Under the pieces are notes generated by a model that did no database searches, was not told the DNA's origin, and saw only the letters and a program-made list of their open reading frames with translations. Below are positions 35,021 through 47,508 of a stretch of DNA of 64,000 nt, piece by piece. This DNA is from Cyclaneusma minus (taxonomy: Eukaryota; Ascomycota; Leotiomycetes; Marthamycetales; Marthamycetaceae), in the NCBI GenBank assembly GCA_037179335.1, contig JAKZHN010000002.1, positions 496,001 to 560,000 of the forward strand, in the 5' to 3' direction. The position numbers and the translations under genes are program-made. The number at the start of each line of letters is the position of its first letter. The first letter of the stretch is position 1.

Positions 35021-38000
35021 ATGGGTACCGAACAAGCTTTCCACCAAGCTTTTCCCGCTTCCCAGGATCCCCAGGGCGGGCCGATCAATATGCCTGTCGC
35101 CGTTACATGTAATGGTGGTCCGCTGTCGCGACCCACAACTCCCGAAGACGATGCTGCTCGCAGTCATCATCTCACTCCAAATCGTGTACAAACTCCGTCA
35201 ACTACACGCCTAGTACAACTGCTTCCGTCCCCAACTCCATCGCGCGAATCGTTGCCCCCCCTGGATCCGGAAACATCTCGCCCGGCGGAGAAGGCTGGCG
35301 ACAGACAACCACCCTCCGAGCGCAACCACACCTCTGCCCTGCTAGCGAGGAGGACTGAGAGCATCGACGAAACTTCCGAAAAAGAGAACCTTGCGCCGCC
35401 CTTGCCTCTGTCGAAAGTGCTTCCATCTATTGAACTACATGACATTCCAGAGGAGAAGGAAAAGGTACGCTTTCCGAAAAGCCCAAGGAGCCGTACTCTT
35501 AGCAAGTCTTCGAATGCGGAGGACAAGCAATTGAAGCTGTCTATGGAAGAAATGCAGGAGTTGACAGAAGCTCCCGAATCTCTGCCCGTCGCGCCTAGCC
35601 CAATTCGCAGCCCACCTATAGCATCGCCGGTCTTGGCGGGCTTCGTCTCAGACTCTGAAGCTGTTGGAAAAGGCTCAGTCAGAAGTAATATCCCGTCGCC
35701 AAAGCTCCGTACAAGCAGTAGCTTCAGTGAAAGTGCTCATACAAAAACACCTCACCGAAACCTGGAACCCCTCCGGGAAGAAAATGTGTCCAAAAGGTCC
35801 TCCCATCGCCCAGGGTTTTCGTCGAGAACCATTTCGACGCCAGTTTCCAGCTACAGGAGGTCTACTTACTCGGCGCCGTCACAGCCTGGTCCGCAGGCAT
35901 CACCCATACCGAAGCCCACGCCGTATCGCGGTCGACCAGAGCCTCTCAATCTAGACACACTAGAAGAGAAGTCACTCAACAAGCCTCGTGGACGATCTGA
36001 ATCACATCCAGCTTCTCCAGTAGGGTCGTTGCCGCAGGTGATTCCTCTTCCACCAATGTCTATTCCAACATATTTGCAACTCGAACTTTCTACTTCTAAG
36101 CCATCACCACTGTTTATCCACCGAAGTGCGGCCAATGATATTCCTTTCGAGTCATCTAGACTGAAATTTGAACGACTCCTCAACTTTCTCTTGCTACCTC
36201 CACAGTTGGAACAAGTTCTTTTCTTCGGCACTTTGGCATGCCTGGATGCATGGCTACATACCTTCACTATTCTACCATTGCGATTTGTTCAAGCAGTAAC
36301 GGTACTGGTCAAGTGGTGGGGCCAGGTTCTTGCAAAAGAAACCAGATACATCATAGGATTCGTATATGAAGGATCTGGACGTATGTATGAGCGACAGAGA
36401 GGCCGGACTGGTAGCCTTGAATCAGTACCTAGCTCGCGGGCCACCTCGCGGGCTCCTAGTCGGGCTCCTAGTCGACCTGCCGCGTCCGCTAGACCTTCAT
36501 CTTCACGTCAACAGAGTGATGCTGCTCTAACAAATGGGCATGTGCAGTCGATACGAATAGCCATCGAACAGAGGTTCCAGCCCAGAAGAGGAAGAACGCA
36601 CCGAAGATCGAAGTCGGTTCCTTCGGCATTATCTTCGAGTCACAAAGCCGATATCCTCAATGGGCTTGTTGTTGTTTGCAGTTGCATGATCCTTATGCGT
36701 TTTGACGCCAGCAGAATGTACCATAGTATAAGGGGGCAGACAGATATTAAGCTTTACGTAATATACAACGTTTTAGAGGTAAAGTGTCCTGGCGTCGTCC
36801 CATCGTGTATCTTTCTGACGTTCGATAGGTCAGTGACAAACTATTGTCTGCTCTCGGACAAGACATATTTGAATGTCTTAATTCCGACGAAACTCTGGAG
36901 CGACGACCTGATGGGCGAAGTAAACTACTTCGACCGTTTGGCATGTTTCTGTTGGCACTGATATACAACACCGTCCACGCGGCAGCTCTTTTCTATCAAG
37001 TTATTACTCTCAATGTCGCCGTCAACTCCTACTCCAACGCCCTCCTCACCCTCCTTCTATCTAACCAGTTCGTCGAGGTCAAAGGTGCTGTCTTTAAGAA
37101 GATTGAAAAAGACAACTTATTTCAGCTTACTTGCGCCGATGTCGTCGAGCGTCTCCAACTATGGCTCATGCTTGTCATCATCGCTCTTCGAAATGTCGTC
37201 GAAGTCGGTGGCTTCAGTGTGCCAAGTACGTCTGGCTCCGCCTCGGCCGAAGTGTTACGGAATTCGACGATGGCAAGCCAAAAGAGCTACTCTTTTCTGC
37301 CTCATAGCTTTACCCTGCTTCCGAGCTGGACAGGAGAAGTTCTGTCGCCTTTCCTTGTAGTCCTCGGGAGCGAAATGCTTGTCGATTGGCTCAAGCATGC
37401 ATACATCAGCAAATTCAACAATGTGAAGCCAGCCGTGTACCAAAAATACCTCGACGTGCTGGCAAAAGACTATTACACAAATGTAAGAATTTCTCTTATT
37501 CAAACCCTCGGGACTTGACTAACCCATGCTAGGCCTTCATCAACCAGAATCTCACCAAGCGCGTGGGACTACCAGTCCTCCCACTAGCATGTCTCTTCAT
37601 CCGAGCTTCCTTCCAAACCTACCACATGTTCATCGCCACCCGCGTCTCACCACCCATCGCCTCGACCGCCACCTCCATCTCCGACCTAGCAGCCACCACC
37701 TCACCAGCCACCACCGCCGCTCTCGAACACTTTGACACCATCATCCGCCGCGCCCTCGGCCGCTCCGCCTACGGCATCGGCAACGAAACCGACCTATCCA
37801 GCAGCTACTGGTTTCTCCCCGGCCAAGACAGCGTGATTGCCACCCTCACCATGCTCATCTTCTTCCTCGGCGCCTTCCTCGTGCTACTAGCCTGCAAGCT
37901 GGTCTTGGGCATGTGCTTGCTGCGCTTTGCAAGAAACAGATATCGGAGTATCAAGGAAAGGGAAAGGCTGAGTTTGGATACGCAGGGGAAGAGGCTAGGG

Positions 38001-38186
38001 GGGTGGGGTGTGGTGGAGATGGATGATGAAAAGAGGGGACTGATTTTTGACGGGGATGAGGAGGGGATGAGGGGGGTGAGGGAGAGGGAGAGGAAACAAA
38101 AAGAGAAGATGGAGAAGGAGAAGGCGGGTGGGACGGATTTGGGGAAGGTGACGAGGTATGAGATGTCGGCGAAGAGGATTTGGTAG
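35021..38186 (+). CDS. TAPT1/EMP65 family ER membrane protein
   Basis: Multi-pass membrane protein of the TAPT1 (DUF747) family; yeast Emp65 acts at the ER with Slp1. Three exons: 35021-36778, 36829-37482, 37533-38186; 3066 bases, 1021 aa. The first 370 residues are Ser/Pro-rich and disordered. The conserved region starts near YLQLELSTSKPSPLFIHRSA and continues through FESSRLKFERLLNFLLLPPQ, ADILNGLVVVCSCMILMRFD, LYVIYNVLEVSDKLLSALGQ, QFVEVKGAVFKKIEKDNLFQ and SEMLVDWLKHAYISKFNN, all typical of the family. The tail is strongly charged (RERERKQKEKMEKEK). The acidic/basic Lys-rich C-terminus suggests a cytosolic end. Confidence 0.94.
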
Positions 38187-38808
38187 TGGTGGTTGATATT
38201 ACTGCAAGTTTACTGCTAGATTAGGCGAGATACCATTTTGATACGTTCAGACTTGCCAGAGGGGAGCGGGTGCATCTTCTTGACAATTAGGTACAAACTA
38301 CCTGCTGTTGCTGCAGACACATACCAGCAAGATCTGGGCGTGGAGTTAGCTCCAAATCACTGGGCGGAAGTACAGTGATGAAAAAAAGTCTGGATACGGT
38401 TTAAGAGGCCGAGATCAGCGAGTGGTAATATATCTTCACTTGAAAGTGGTGGTTGATATACCTGGATGGACGACGAACTAGCAAGATTTCGAGACCAAGG
38501 AGAACTTAAACAGGCACTGTGGGTGGCTGAGACGAATCTATCTGCGAAGGCAGGCGCACCCACGTTCACGTGTGACCAATAGACTGATTCCAAAAAGGTT
38601 GTCCATTATGAGAAGGAACTCTCGAGACACTAAAACGCCTTTCCAGGCACCACCACGGACCTTACCGCGCATGCTCTCGACTTCACTCTTCCTCTCCCTT
38701 CCCGTCACTCCAGCTTCACCTCGCAGGCCTGATTTGTTTTAGTTCTTAAGGTAGACATGTAAGTCTCGACCCGAGCATCTCCACTTCCTCCTCACTCCCA
38801 ACTACGTC
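38187..38808. other. Intergenic with a degraded TIR element
   Basis: Contains the candidate element at 38373-38519. GTGGTGGTTGATAT occurs twice (38187-38200 and 38447-38460), outside and inside that element. Confidence 0.4.
38373..38519. mobile_element. Degraded TIR element of the CAGTG family (candidate)
   Basis: The left end reads TA then CAGTGATGAAAAAAAGTCTG and GATACGG, very close to the left ends at 51207 and 26158. The right end CACTG is preceded by GAGAACTTAAACAGG, whose reverse complement (CCTGTTTAAGTTCTC) is only loosely related. The right flank is TG rather than TA. The left end is convincing; the right boundary is tentative. Confidence 0.5.
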
Positions 38809-39968
38809 TTGGTCACAAAATCGCCTGCTGACAACGCGCCTGCAACGGACAGACGTGCCAGTCGACCGACCAGTGTCATAGTGAAGCTCAAGTTCACGGA
38901 CAAGAGACTCCTAGGCCACGGGACTGCTCGCGAAATGCCTAAACCAGGAGCTCAATCTGAGGTTACTCCAACCAACACGTTGCAGAGATCAGCCAAAGAC
39001 CAGTCTCGCAAGAGAACGGCTCGAAACCTGTAAGATGATGTGCAGCACATATCTTCACTAGTATCCTCTGACTTCCATACAGAGATTCTGATGACGATTA
39101 TGAGCCGGTCCAGTCTGCCAGGAAAGTTCCACGAGTTTCAAGTGACGTGTCGAGTGCATCGCACAGGCGGGCGAAAGTCGGAATCTTGAGAAGGCTCATC
39201 AAGCCTGGAGACCATTTTCTGGTGAGACGGGATGGTCTTCCTCTGTGGCCGGCCATTGTCGCCGATCAGGAGATGATGCCTGAACTTTTTCAATACGAAG
39301 CCCCCCTCGGAGCGTCTCGAATTTCCCTTTGTGACGGAGGCTATCCCGGTTCCTCCAGCGAAAATAGCCGATGGGCCAAAGGAAGTAGACTCCCGTGCAT
39401 GCTCTTGGGGACATTTGAATTGTGAGTCAATGTCACGCCGTCGGCCTCTACCAAAAGACTAACGAAGCTACCTCAAAGTGCCTGGATTCCAGCTCCTAAT
39501 CTCGTGGACCTCCCCCTGGACGAACTGGAGGATCTTGATGCAGCTGGTGAAGACCTCCTTAACGCTTACGACCTTGCGTACTCCGATCTCGACTTGGAAC
39601 ATCACAAAACGCTTCTCAACGAACATCTGGCAAAACTCAAGGCCAAGGAAACCGTTACGCCCACCAGGCCTGAAAGCGAAGAACCTGCTGCTGCTACCCC
39701 CAGCCCAGCAATCCCTGACCCACTCGACCCCATCAGAGCCAAACTCACGAACCTCGAGACGGAGAAAGCACGCCTGGGGAAGGCCATCAAGGCGTGTGTG
39801 AAGGACATCAAGGCAGCCGAACTCGTCGCTCGAGTCATGGCAGATGAACACGGTCCGGCGCAAATCAAACTCAAAGCCTCGCAAGCTAAGAAGACATCGC
39901 TGGAGAATGAGGTCAAGGAGCGTTCGGAGGAGATTGAGGCATTCCAGCATTTTCTTCGGGCGATGTGA
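38809..39968 (+). CDS. PWWP-like domain protein with C-terminal coiled coil
   Basis: Likely chromatin-associated protein. Exons: up to 39029, 39083-39421, 39479-39968. The middle region (LIKPGDHFLVRRDGLPLWPA, then IVADQEMMPELF, MLLGTFELAWIPAPNLVDL) resembles a PWWP domain, with PLWPA in place of the usual PWWPA. A Glu/Lys-rich helical C-terminus with two copies of a DIxAxxxVxxxM-type motif (DIKAAELVARVMADE; EEIEAFQHFLRAM) follows. The start is unresolved: the frame is open upstream of 38809 with no ATG until 38935 (MPKPGAQSE), although 38809-38934 looks coding (SVIVKLKFTDKRLLG). A short upstream exon near ATG 38757 (ACATGTAAGT) is possible but I could not join it in frame. Confidence 0.7.
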
Positions 39969-41041
39969 ACTTGACATTCAAGATGGAACGCTGGTTTCAT
40001 GGCCATGTGCATATGGCATGACTTTCTCATTCAGATGAGCTATCATCTTTGTTGCTTCGTCTTTTCAATTTCTCTCCGGAGGTCAGCGATTTGCAACTTG
40101 CACTTGAGAGCGAGACTACAGGAGATAGTGGGGGACTGCAAACGGGGTTGCAGTTTTCAAAGCAAGCTCAAACGTAGCTGTTAGCTCGAGGCACAAACAA
40201 CGTCTCAGATCTAATTGAGACGTGGAATCAACCTCCACGTGTATTCCGCCAGTGACTTCTTTCTAGGCTTCTTCGAGGGAAGAAGTCTGAATAGGTACGA
40301 TTTGAAACAATCGAAAACACTCCGGATGATCAGGAATATTTCAAATGAGTAGTAATTTGTCTGCTCACTGTAAAATCGGAGGAATCAGCCCATGGCCCCA
40401 TTGCTATGAGTTCTAGCACAAGACTGGCCGAAGAATGTAGACTCGTAAAGACATTATTCACAGGCTAGGTGTGTCGTTGAGAATAGAGCTACTTTCCATT
40501 AGATGGAGTAGTAAGATTCGAGCAAATCCCTCTTCAACAGCCAGGTCGGTGTCACTGAGGCAAATGGCTATTTAGGAGTATGTATGAGGGTCAGGTTTGT
40601 TGCAGGTCGACAGATTCACGTCCGGACGTCTCACCCACGTGCCTTCCCGGGGGCCGTTCTAAGCACCTTCCCAGTACACTCCTTCCATTCTGTGTCTCTT
40701 AGAAACTCCAGTCCACCAAATTTTGTCTTTAACCGCTACGGTTAACGTCAGTGATACCATACATCCCGACTTTCTTCACTCAAAGCATTTTGCGGCAGTG
40801 AGTCCTGATATCAGCCCTCCGCCTCGAAGCGTCCTCACACTCTGCCTCCCGCCTCCTCACCTCCCACACTCAGCCGCCTCCAACCTCGACTCACAGGTTT
40901 CGATCTTGGAGAGCCTCTGGTGAGTCTTATCCCTGACAGTCTGACCATGCTTACCTCGTAAACATTTTCCTAAGCTCTTTTTGCTTCGGCAGCCACTCGC
41001 TTAGAGCAATTTTGTCCGAAGCGAAAAGCGAGCAATGAACC
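39969..41041. other. Intergenic
   Basis: This 1.07-kb spacer includes the small candidate element at 40250-40370. No other gene is recognised. Confidence 0.4.
40250..40370. mobile_element. Degraded TIR element containing two 19-bp units (candidate)
   Basis: Starts CAGTGACTTCTTTC and ends GTCTGCTCACTG followed by TA; the left flank is GC rather than TA. Inside are GGAAGAAGTCTGAATAGGTA, similar to the subterminal part of other family members, and two 19-base repeat units (CTCCGGATGATCAGGAATA, TTTCAAATGAGTAGTAAT). The assignment rests on these partial matches. Confidence 0.45.
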
Positions 41042-42950
41042 ATGCCCGCTCTCTCGTCAAAGTTCTGCTGGTGGTACCTCGACTGCGATAATCCCGACTG
41101 CAAGTTCGCCCACCAGTCTCCTGTTGCACGGCCCAACGCCCCCGTCATAATCAATACTTGGGATATCTGCTCCTTTGGCGCACGTTGCAGAAGACGAAAG
41201 TGTTACGCACGCCATCCCTCTCCAGCAAAGAAGTGGGAGAAGCAGACCGTCCCCCAGAGCCAACAGTACTGCGAGTTCTACTACCAGGTCTGCTGCAAGC
41301 TCAACTGTCCCTTCAAACACCCGCCGCGTGCAGCATCTAAGACTCCCAGCTCGGCGCCGACAAATATGTCTCCTACACCGAGCACTAACAATCTGAAGCG
41401 CGAAGCAGAGAACGACGCGCCGGAGCCTTTCTTCAAGAGAGACGCGTAAGTTGCCGCTGAGTGTCCGAGAGAGCTGCTGGCTGATGTGTCTTGATAGGTT
41501 CGGCGCCTCTTCTGGCAGTATGTTTGGCAGTCAACCGGCTTCCGACAAGCGCCAACGAATGATGGACACGATTGAACCGACTTGAGGATCTTCTACTCCT
41601 TCCGCAACGCCCTTCAAAATGCCTTCCTTCATTGGTGCCGTGTCCACGGCTAATTTCCTTGCCGCAAATGCCGACAAGACCAAGGAGCAGGAAAAGAAAG
41701 CAGAAGGCAAACTTATGGAGGATACGAAAGACAAGGAATGGGATGAGGACAAGATCACTGAGCAGGAGTCGGAGGCCCAGTACAAGATCCGACGCGCTGA
41801 AGAGAGAAAGAGAATCAGAGAGGATGCGGCAGCCGCGAAGCCATTGGGCTTTACGCCCAAACCTGCCGAGTCTGCCCCGGCCACCCTACCTGAGTCGGAA
41901 GCAGCACCGAAGTCGTTGTTTGGTCAAATTCTTGAGCCAGCTACCACGTCTTCGCCCGGAGTCTCTTCTGGAAACATCTTCGGAGGTACCTCAAATACCG
42001 ACTCGTCGGGAAACTTCTTTGGAGATGCCCTAAAGGCCAACTGGACGGGAGGCTTCTTCGGAGGTCCCCCAAAGTCCAACTCGTCCGGAAACTTGTTTGG
42101 AGGACCCCCAAGGGCCAGCACTGAGATTCCCGAAATCGTTTCAGGAAACCTCTTCGGAGGTGCCCCTAGGGCCAGCACTGCAACGCCCGGAGTCTCGTCA
42201 GGAAGCATCTTCGGAGGTCTCCCCAAGGCCGCAAGCATTTTCGGGGGTTCTCCCAGCGCCAACACTGCAACTCCAGGAGTCTCCCCAGGAAGCAATTTAT
42301 TCGGAGGTCTTCCCAAGGCCAGAAGCACTTTCGGGGGTTCTCCCAGCGCCAACACTGTAACTCCCAGAGTCTCCTCAGGAAGCATTTTCAGAGGTCCCCC
42401 CAAGGCCGGAAGCATTTTCGGGGGTTCTCCTAGCGCCGACACTGCAACTCCCGGAGTCTCGTCAGGCAACCTCTTCGGAGATTCCTCAAAGTCCAACAGT
42501 GCAACGCCCGCTGCCTCGACGGGATTCATTTTCGGACAGGCTGCCAGGTCCAACACTGCAGCGCCGACAGTCTCGACAAATGGTTTTGGACAGGCCGCTA
42601 AGTCCAACATTGCAGCGCCCAAGATCCCGACAGAGCTTACTTCCACCTCGGACGCAGTTACTGTTCTCAAGGCCAGGCTCACAGCAGTGAAACATGCCAA
42701 AGAACACTATCAGGAGAAAGCCACAAAACATGTGGATGATATCAAAGCTCTTGAACATGTCCTGGGCATAATGGGAGGAGTGGGCTTCTTGTTAATTCGG
42801 GAGGAGTGCGACAAGTTTCAGGCTGACAAGAAGGCTGCAGAGGAGAAAGCGAAGGAATATTCAGAAGATATTGTGGCTTTGGGGCGCGTCATTCGATCCA
42901 TGGAAGCTTCGGAGACCTCAAACCTGTTAGGGGTCGGACTTCGGGGATAG
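41042..42950 (+). CDS. CCCH zinc-finger and FG-repeat protein, Nup42-like, with an in-frame TGA
   Basis: Probable FG nucleoporin of the Nup42/Amo1 type, acting at the cytoplasmic face of the nuclear pore in mRNA export (family knowledge). Exon 1 (41042-41445) encodes three Cys-rich CCCH-like fingers: CWWYLDCDNPDCKFAH, CSFGARCRRRKCYARH, CEFYYQVCCKLNCPFKH. After an intron (41446-41497) the frame continues through FGASSGSMFGSQPAS to TGA at 41583-41585. In the same frame, 33 bases later, begins MPSFIGAVSTANFL, followed by about 20 FG/FGG repeats (GNIFGGTS, GSIFGGLPKA) and a coiled C-terminus with two DIxALxxVI motifs. Either a 69-base intron (41518-41586, GTATGT..TTGAG) removes the TGA in frame, or the gene is interrupted by a nonsense codon, or two adjacent genes exist (41042-41585 and 41619-42950). 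Confidence 0.75.
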
Positions 42951-43322
42951 AAGGTGGCTGTCTTACACGCGTGCAATCGTCTTTTCTCTAGGTAATCTCA
43001 TGTATGATGTTCGCTAGGAGCAGCATACAGTTCTTCGAGCTCCTGACATTAGTCAATAGTGTCACTGGCAATGTCAGCATTTCTTGAACTTTATTCCTTA
43101 ATGCATTTTAAGGCACTGTGATCATTGTGAGCGGGGTCAGCCAGCTTCAAACGAGAAGGAAGTCACACCCAGGGGTTAGCAGGCTGCAGGCATAGTTGCA
43201 GGAATCAAAAGCTGACTGACTGATGGATTAATCGTTTAAGTCTTAGAACGCCCCAGCACCTCGCTCTCATCACCCACCCCCTCAGCAAGCCCTAAAAATA
43301 CACTCACACGCACCGCCTCCTC
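42951..43322. other. Intergenic between convergent genes
   Basis: 3' flanks of the Nup42-like and DUG2-like genes. Nothing else is seen. Confidence 0.4.
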
Positions 43323-46213
43323 CTATTTCATAGGCAACTCCCCAAAAACCCGCCTAAAGATCTCCCGACTCTTATAAAGATTGCTCAGCCTCAACCGCTC
43401 ATTGTCCAGATGCGCACTATCGCTCGCCTGTCCACACGGCAGATGCGCGGCCGGCGCTTCAAACTCTTTTTCCAAGAAGCGAATACTAGGAATACTGCCA
43501 CCCTCGCGGATATACAGCGGCTTCCTGCCTGTTGGTTTCTGGGTCGCCGAGCCATCAGCGCCGCTGTCTGTGCTTTCAGCAGGATCAGCGACTGACTGCG
43601 ACGCCAGGGCCGTATGGTTGCTGCCATTTGTGAGCGTTGTCGTCGTCGCAGGCGTAGGTTTCAAGCTCGGCGACGCCACTTCATGGATGGATTTCCGTGT
43701 CGTTTTCGGAGTTTCGGGCGTGTTAGTCGCAGTCGAGGGGCGGCGGCTGGAGCCGATGGGGCCCCAGACGGCCATGATGGCTTCTTCGAGCGTCTGGAAG
43801 ATCTTGTTGTCGGGATCGCCGAGCCAGGCGTCGGCTTGGTTGTCGATAGTTATCTTGAGATGGTTGTGCGAGTCGAGCTCGGCAAAAGCATCTTTCAGAA
43901 AGGCGGTTAGGGATTTGATGATGTCGTCGACTTCTTGGTTGGGGACGAGACGGATGGAAATCGCGGCTGAGGCGCAGGAGGATATGAGGGAGCCTTCGGG
44001 GCCGGAGACTTTGTAGCGGTGCACGGTGAGGTTGGGTTCACGCCAGCGGGCCATGAGGGCGGTTTTGAGGCTCTCGGCGGGGCCGTTGTCGGGATCGCGT
44101 TGGATGAGAATTTCAGCAATGTCATCGTAGCGCGCTTCTTCGGCTTCCGTCAGGGGAAGCAGGTTGTCGTAGAATCCGGGTATTTGGATTCGGTTGTGTC
44201 GGCCTTTGAGCTTGGCTAGGATCGAAGTCAGATCGAACAATGCTTCGTCCATCATGTAGCTGCCATCGACACCACTATGTACGTCAGGGTGATCGCTGCT
44301 GACTTGGATAGTGGCGTGAAGGACGCCTCGAAGGCCATAGGTAAGACAGGGAACCTCGTCATCAAGCCAGTAGCTATTTGCGAGCAAGATATAATCCACA
44401 TCGCCAATTATGGCTTTGTGCTTCTTGATGGTTTCTTTGAAACCTTTCGAACCCGACTCCTCTTCTCCCTCTATCAGAAAGATGACATCGGAATCGAGAG
44501 CTTTCTCATGCACAAGATCCAAGACACCGTAGAGTGCTGCCATAATAGGGCCTTTGTTATCAGATACTCCTCGACCGTATAGGTATCCATTGACACCCCG
44601 CATTTCGAAGGGGTCGACGATCCAATCCCCTTTCTTGTTGTCTGCAGGCACAACATCATAATGTCCGTAAAAGAGAATCTTCTTGCGCGACGCAGAAGTC
44701 TGCGGGTTACCTTTGAACTTGGCGAAGACGATTGGGTTATGATTGTTATCAGTAGTCAACATCTCCGTTTGAGCTCCGTGTCGCTTAAAGAGCGTTCTCA
44801 AAAATGTGGCTCCTCTTCGACAGTCTTCCGCATGCCCAGGTCTCGAAGAGATAGTTTTGAACGCCACAAACTCTCGAAGAGACCGAATAAGCATATCTTC
44901 TTGTCTGCCGATTCCGCTGTTTGGTGACGGGCGAGACTCGTCGATATTCCAAATGGCCACAGAATGGTCATTGGAACCGGTAATATAGAGTTGCTGGTCT
45001 TTGAAAGTAGTCATTGCAGATGCTATGATGCGGCCTTCGTGGCCTCTCCACCGAGACAAGCACTGGTATTTCTGGCCAAAGCTCTGGGAGCTCTTCTGCT
45101 GATACTGTCCATACTGGACTGTGCTGTATTTCTAGTCCAAGGATTAGCTTACACCGTCTTCAAATTTCAATGTTGACTTACTCTTGCGAACCCGGTGGCT
45201 CCGGCAGTCCATAAGGAGCCCCAGCCCATCTGAAGGGTTATGACATCGCCCTTGTGCGCCTTGATAACTCGCAATTTCTGTTTTGTATCAAGGTCCCATA
45301 GTTCGACGACGCCCCCAAGTTTCCCACTGTATAGAAAGGAGCCATCTAGAGTGAGACAGTGGACAGACTCGGCGTCATCCTCTCCAAGACACGCTATCTC
45401 CTGAATGCCATTGTTTGGATCACTGTTCAATTTCCATATTTTGATGGTCCCGTCTCCTCCGCCAGAAATCAACATATCTTCGTCCATATCGACCATTCGA
45501 CTTGCGCCTCGGACCATAAGCATACAGTAAACATATCCGAAATGAGCGTATTGCTTCATATGAGCCTTGTCAATTTCGACAATTTCGGCATCGACGGAGG
45601 TGGTAATCGGCTGTCCCTCTGAGAACTGTCGGGGAGTCGAGGTGCCACCGCCCTGTACCGAATCGAAGAATCGATGGTTTCGCCGATCAGGATGTCGTTC
45701 AGCATTAGGGGTCGGCCGTGAGTCAGAGTCCTTAAGACTGCACCATTGTATGCTTGTGTTTTGCGCTCCAAGATACGCCGTCTGGAATTGAGTAGAATAG
45801 ACCACACTGAACACATCGCCGACATCGTAGGTGCTGTAAATGTGGTACAATTGCTTTAGGTTGTTCGGGCACCATGCATTGACGATAGCATCGCCAGCAC
45901 TGGAGAAAAGGAGCTTGCCATCCTGGGACAGGAAAAGGCAGAGCACAGCGCGTTTGTGGGCCTGGATTCTCGTTACGAGTTCGTAGGAGGCCAGCGACCA
46001 GACCAGAATCTCGCCAGCTTGTGTGCCAGCGTAGATGTACTTGTCACCAACGGCTAAGGCGAGAATGGAGCTGTTGGTATTGAGTCGCTGGAACAGTATG
46101 GGGGTCTTCCTCGACGGGGCGCCACGTTGGGCGACAGGCTCAGGTTCGTCATCTTGGGTGTCTAAGTCGGAACTGTCAGAAACGGTCGTTTCCTGCGGCA
46201 TCTGCTGTGCCAT
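43323..46213 (-). CDS. DUG2: Glutathione-degradation protein Dug2-like: WD40 repeats fused to M20 peptidase
   Basis: Yeast Dug2 works with Dug3 in cytosolic glutathione breakdown. Two exons: 46213-45182 and 45131-43323; 946 aa. The N-terminal half has WD40 repeats (YIYAGTQAGEILVWSLASYE, SSAGDAIVNAWCPNN, LISGGGDGTIKIWKLN, FLYSGKLGGVVELWDLDT, YITGSNDHSVAIWNIDES). The C-terminal half is an M20 metallopeptidase with the metal-ligand motifs YGHYDVVPADN, GVSDNKGP, LIEGEEESGS and SDHPDVHSGVDG. A long Ser/Thr-rich insert (about residues 810-870) precedes the last conserved block (GGSIPSIRFLEKEF). The start at 46213 has an ideal context (ACCACCATGG). The domain order matches Dug2. Confidence 0.94.
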
Positions 46214-47508
46214 GGTGGTGACAAGAGTGGAGTGGGGTGCTCTCATAGCGCGACGCTTGACGCAGCTAAGGTTAAGGCACTTTGAGTTTGACTTAAACTT
46301 TTGACTTTGACGACGACTCGACAAGCGAAAGTTGGTCGAGTGTGAACCGTGGCATCGACACTAGCTTCTGCCGTTCGCTTTACCCGTCTAGGAATCCAAT
46401 CTGGGCCAATTCGCTGTTGCGTACCTACAGGCGACTCAGGGTGCGAGGAATCCGTCAAATCGTCAAACTGCCGGAGCAGAGGAAATCGCTGTCGAACCGC
46501 CCTACGACCTGCCATGTTGTCGACCTCGATCCGACGAAAGATACTCGAGGGAGGTCGAGCTTCCATAGTCACTCTTATGCGGCGCCGTCACCGTCAGCAA
46601 GGCCGATCATCAGATTACGCCAGAGCTGGCTCAAGTGATGCCATCCCAGGTCGAGAGGCATGGCCGTCGTGTTATAGGAGACATCGTGGTTTGTCCTTCG
46701 CACACATTGGCAGGCTACATGTATGTAGCTGCTGTGTGTGCTATGCCGCCGTGCATTTGAGCAAGTTCAGCTCTTCGCGGAAACAAAGACAGGCGCTGGC
46801 ATATGTGTTTTGTACCACTCTGCCCCTGGCCCCTTGTCATCTCAGCTGCTCCGCATAAGCAGAAGCTGCTGTCGTTAACGCCCTTTTGCTGTAAATTGAG
46901 GAAGAAGACAAATTCAATATATCGCTTCTTTCAGTGAATCCCACGAAATACTTTGGCCTTAGAAGGGGGTTCCTGATGACAGTTATTGTATCTGTCTGCC
47001 CAGTCAATCAATACTTGAGAACATGATATTGCAGCAAAAAGACGGAGCTGCTTTCGGTACCCATATAAGGAAAGAATGTATACATGTTTTGACAGATTAT
47101 AAGTGTCAGCAACGTTTGCTCAGAAATAAAACATGTACATTTTCTTTCTTTCAAGCTTGGTGGACTCTTTTCATCCAACCTGGATCATATATTCATCTGC
47201 TCAGAAATCGTTTCGCAGCCTTATCTGCCAGCCTCGCCGATAGGGACCGTGCAGTCGGCTTATCCAACCGGTCAAAATGGCGCTAAGGAATTTTGAGGAC
47301 CATCTTCGCCTTCAACTCAGCGCGGCCCATCGACTGCCAATTCAACGCGCGAGCCTTCACCACCTCCGTTCAACTCTGACGCGTCCGTCACCTTCCGCAC
47401 CGTCATCGATATCTCCCAATTCGGCTCCCATCCTCACCCACGACTTGGAGCGCCCTAAACACCACAGTTAAGGCAGCAGAGAGCCTGGAATCGGAGCTAT
47501 ATAAAACA
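46214..47508. other. Divergent intergenic region
   Basis: This 1.3-kb spacer between DUG2 and TIM17 has several short frames on both strands, none with recognisable features. Confidence 0.4.

Noticed and set aside
35167..35526. Minus-strand frames within the TAPT1 gene, and similar shadows in DUG2, AT-hook and GH6 genes
   Set aside because: They are antisense shadows of strongly supported coding exons.
40253..40286. GACTTCTT...AAGAAGTC hairpin
   Set aside because: Considered as a terminator or ncRNA, but the arms match the subterminal block of the CAGTG element family, so it is treated as element remains.
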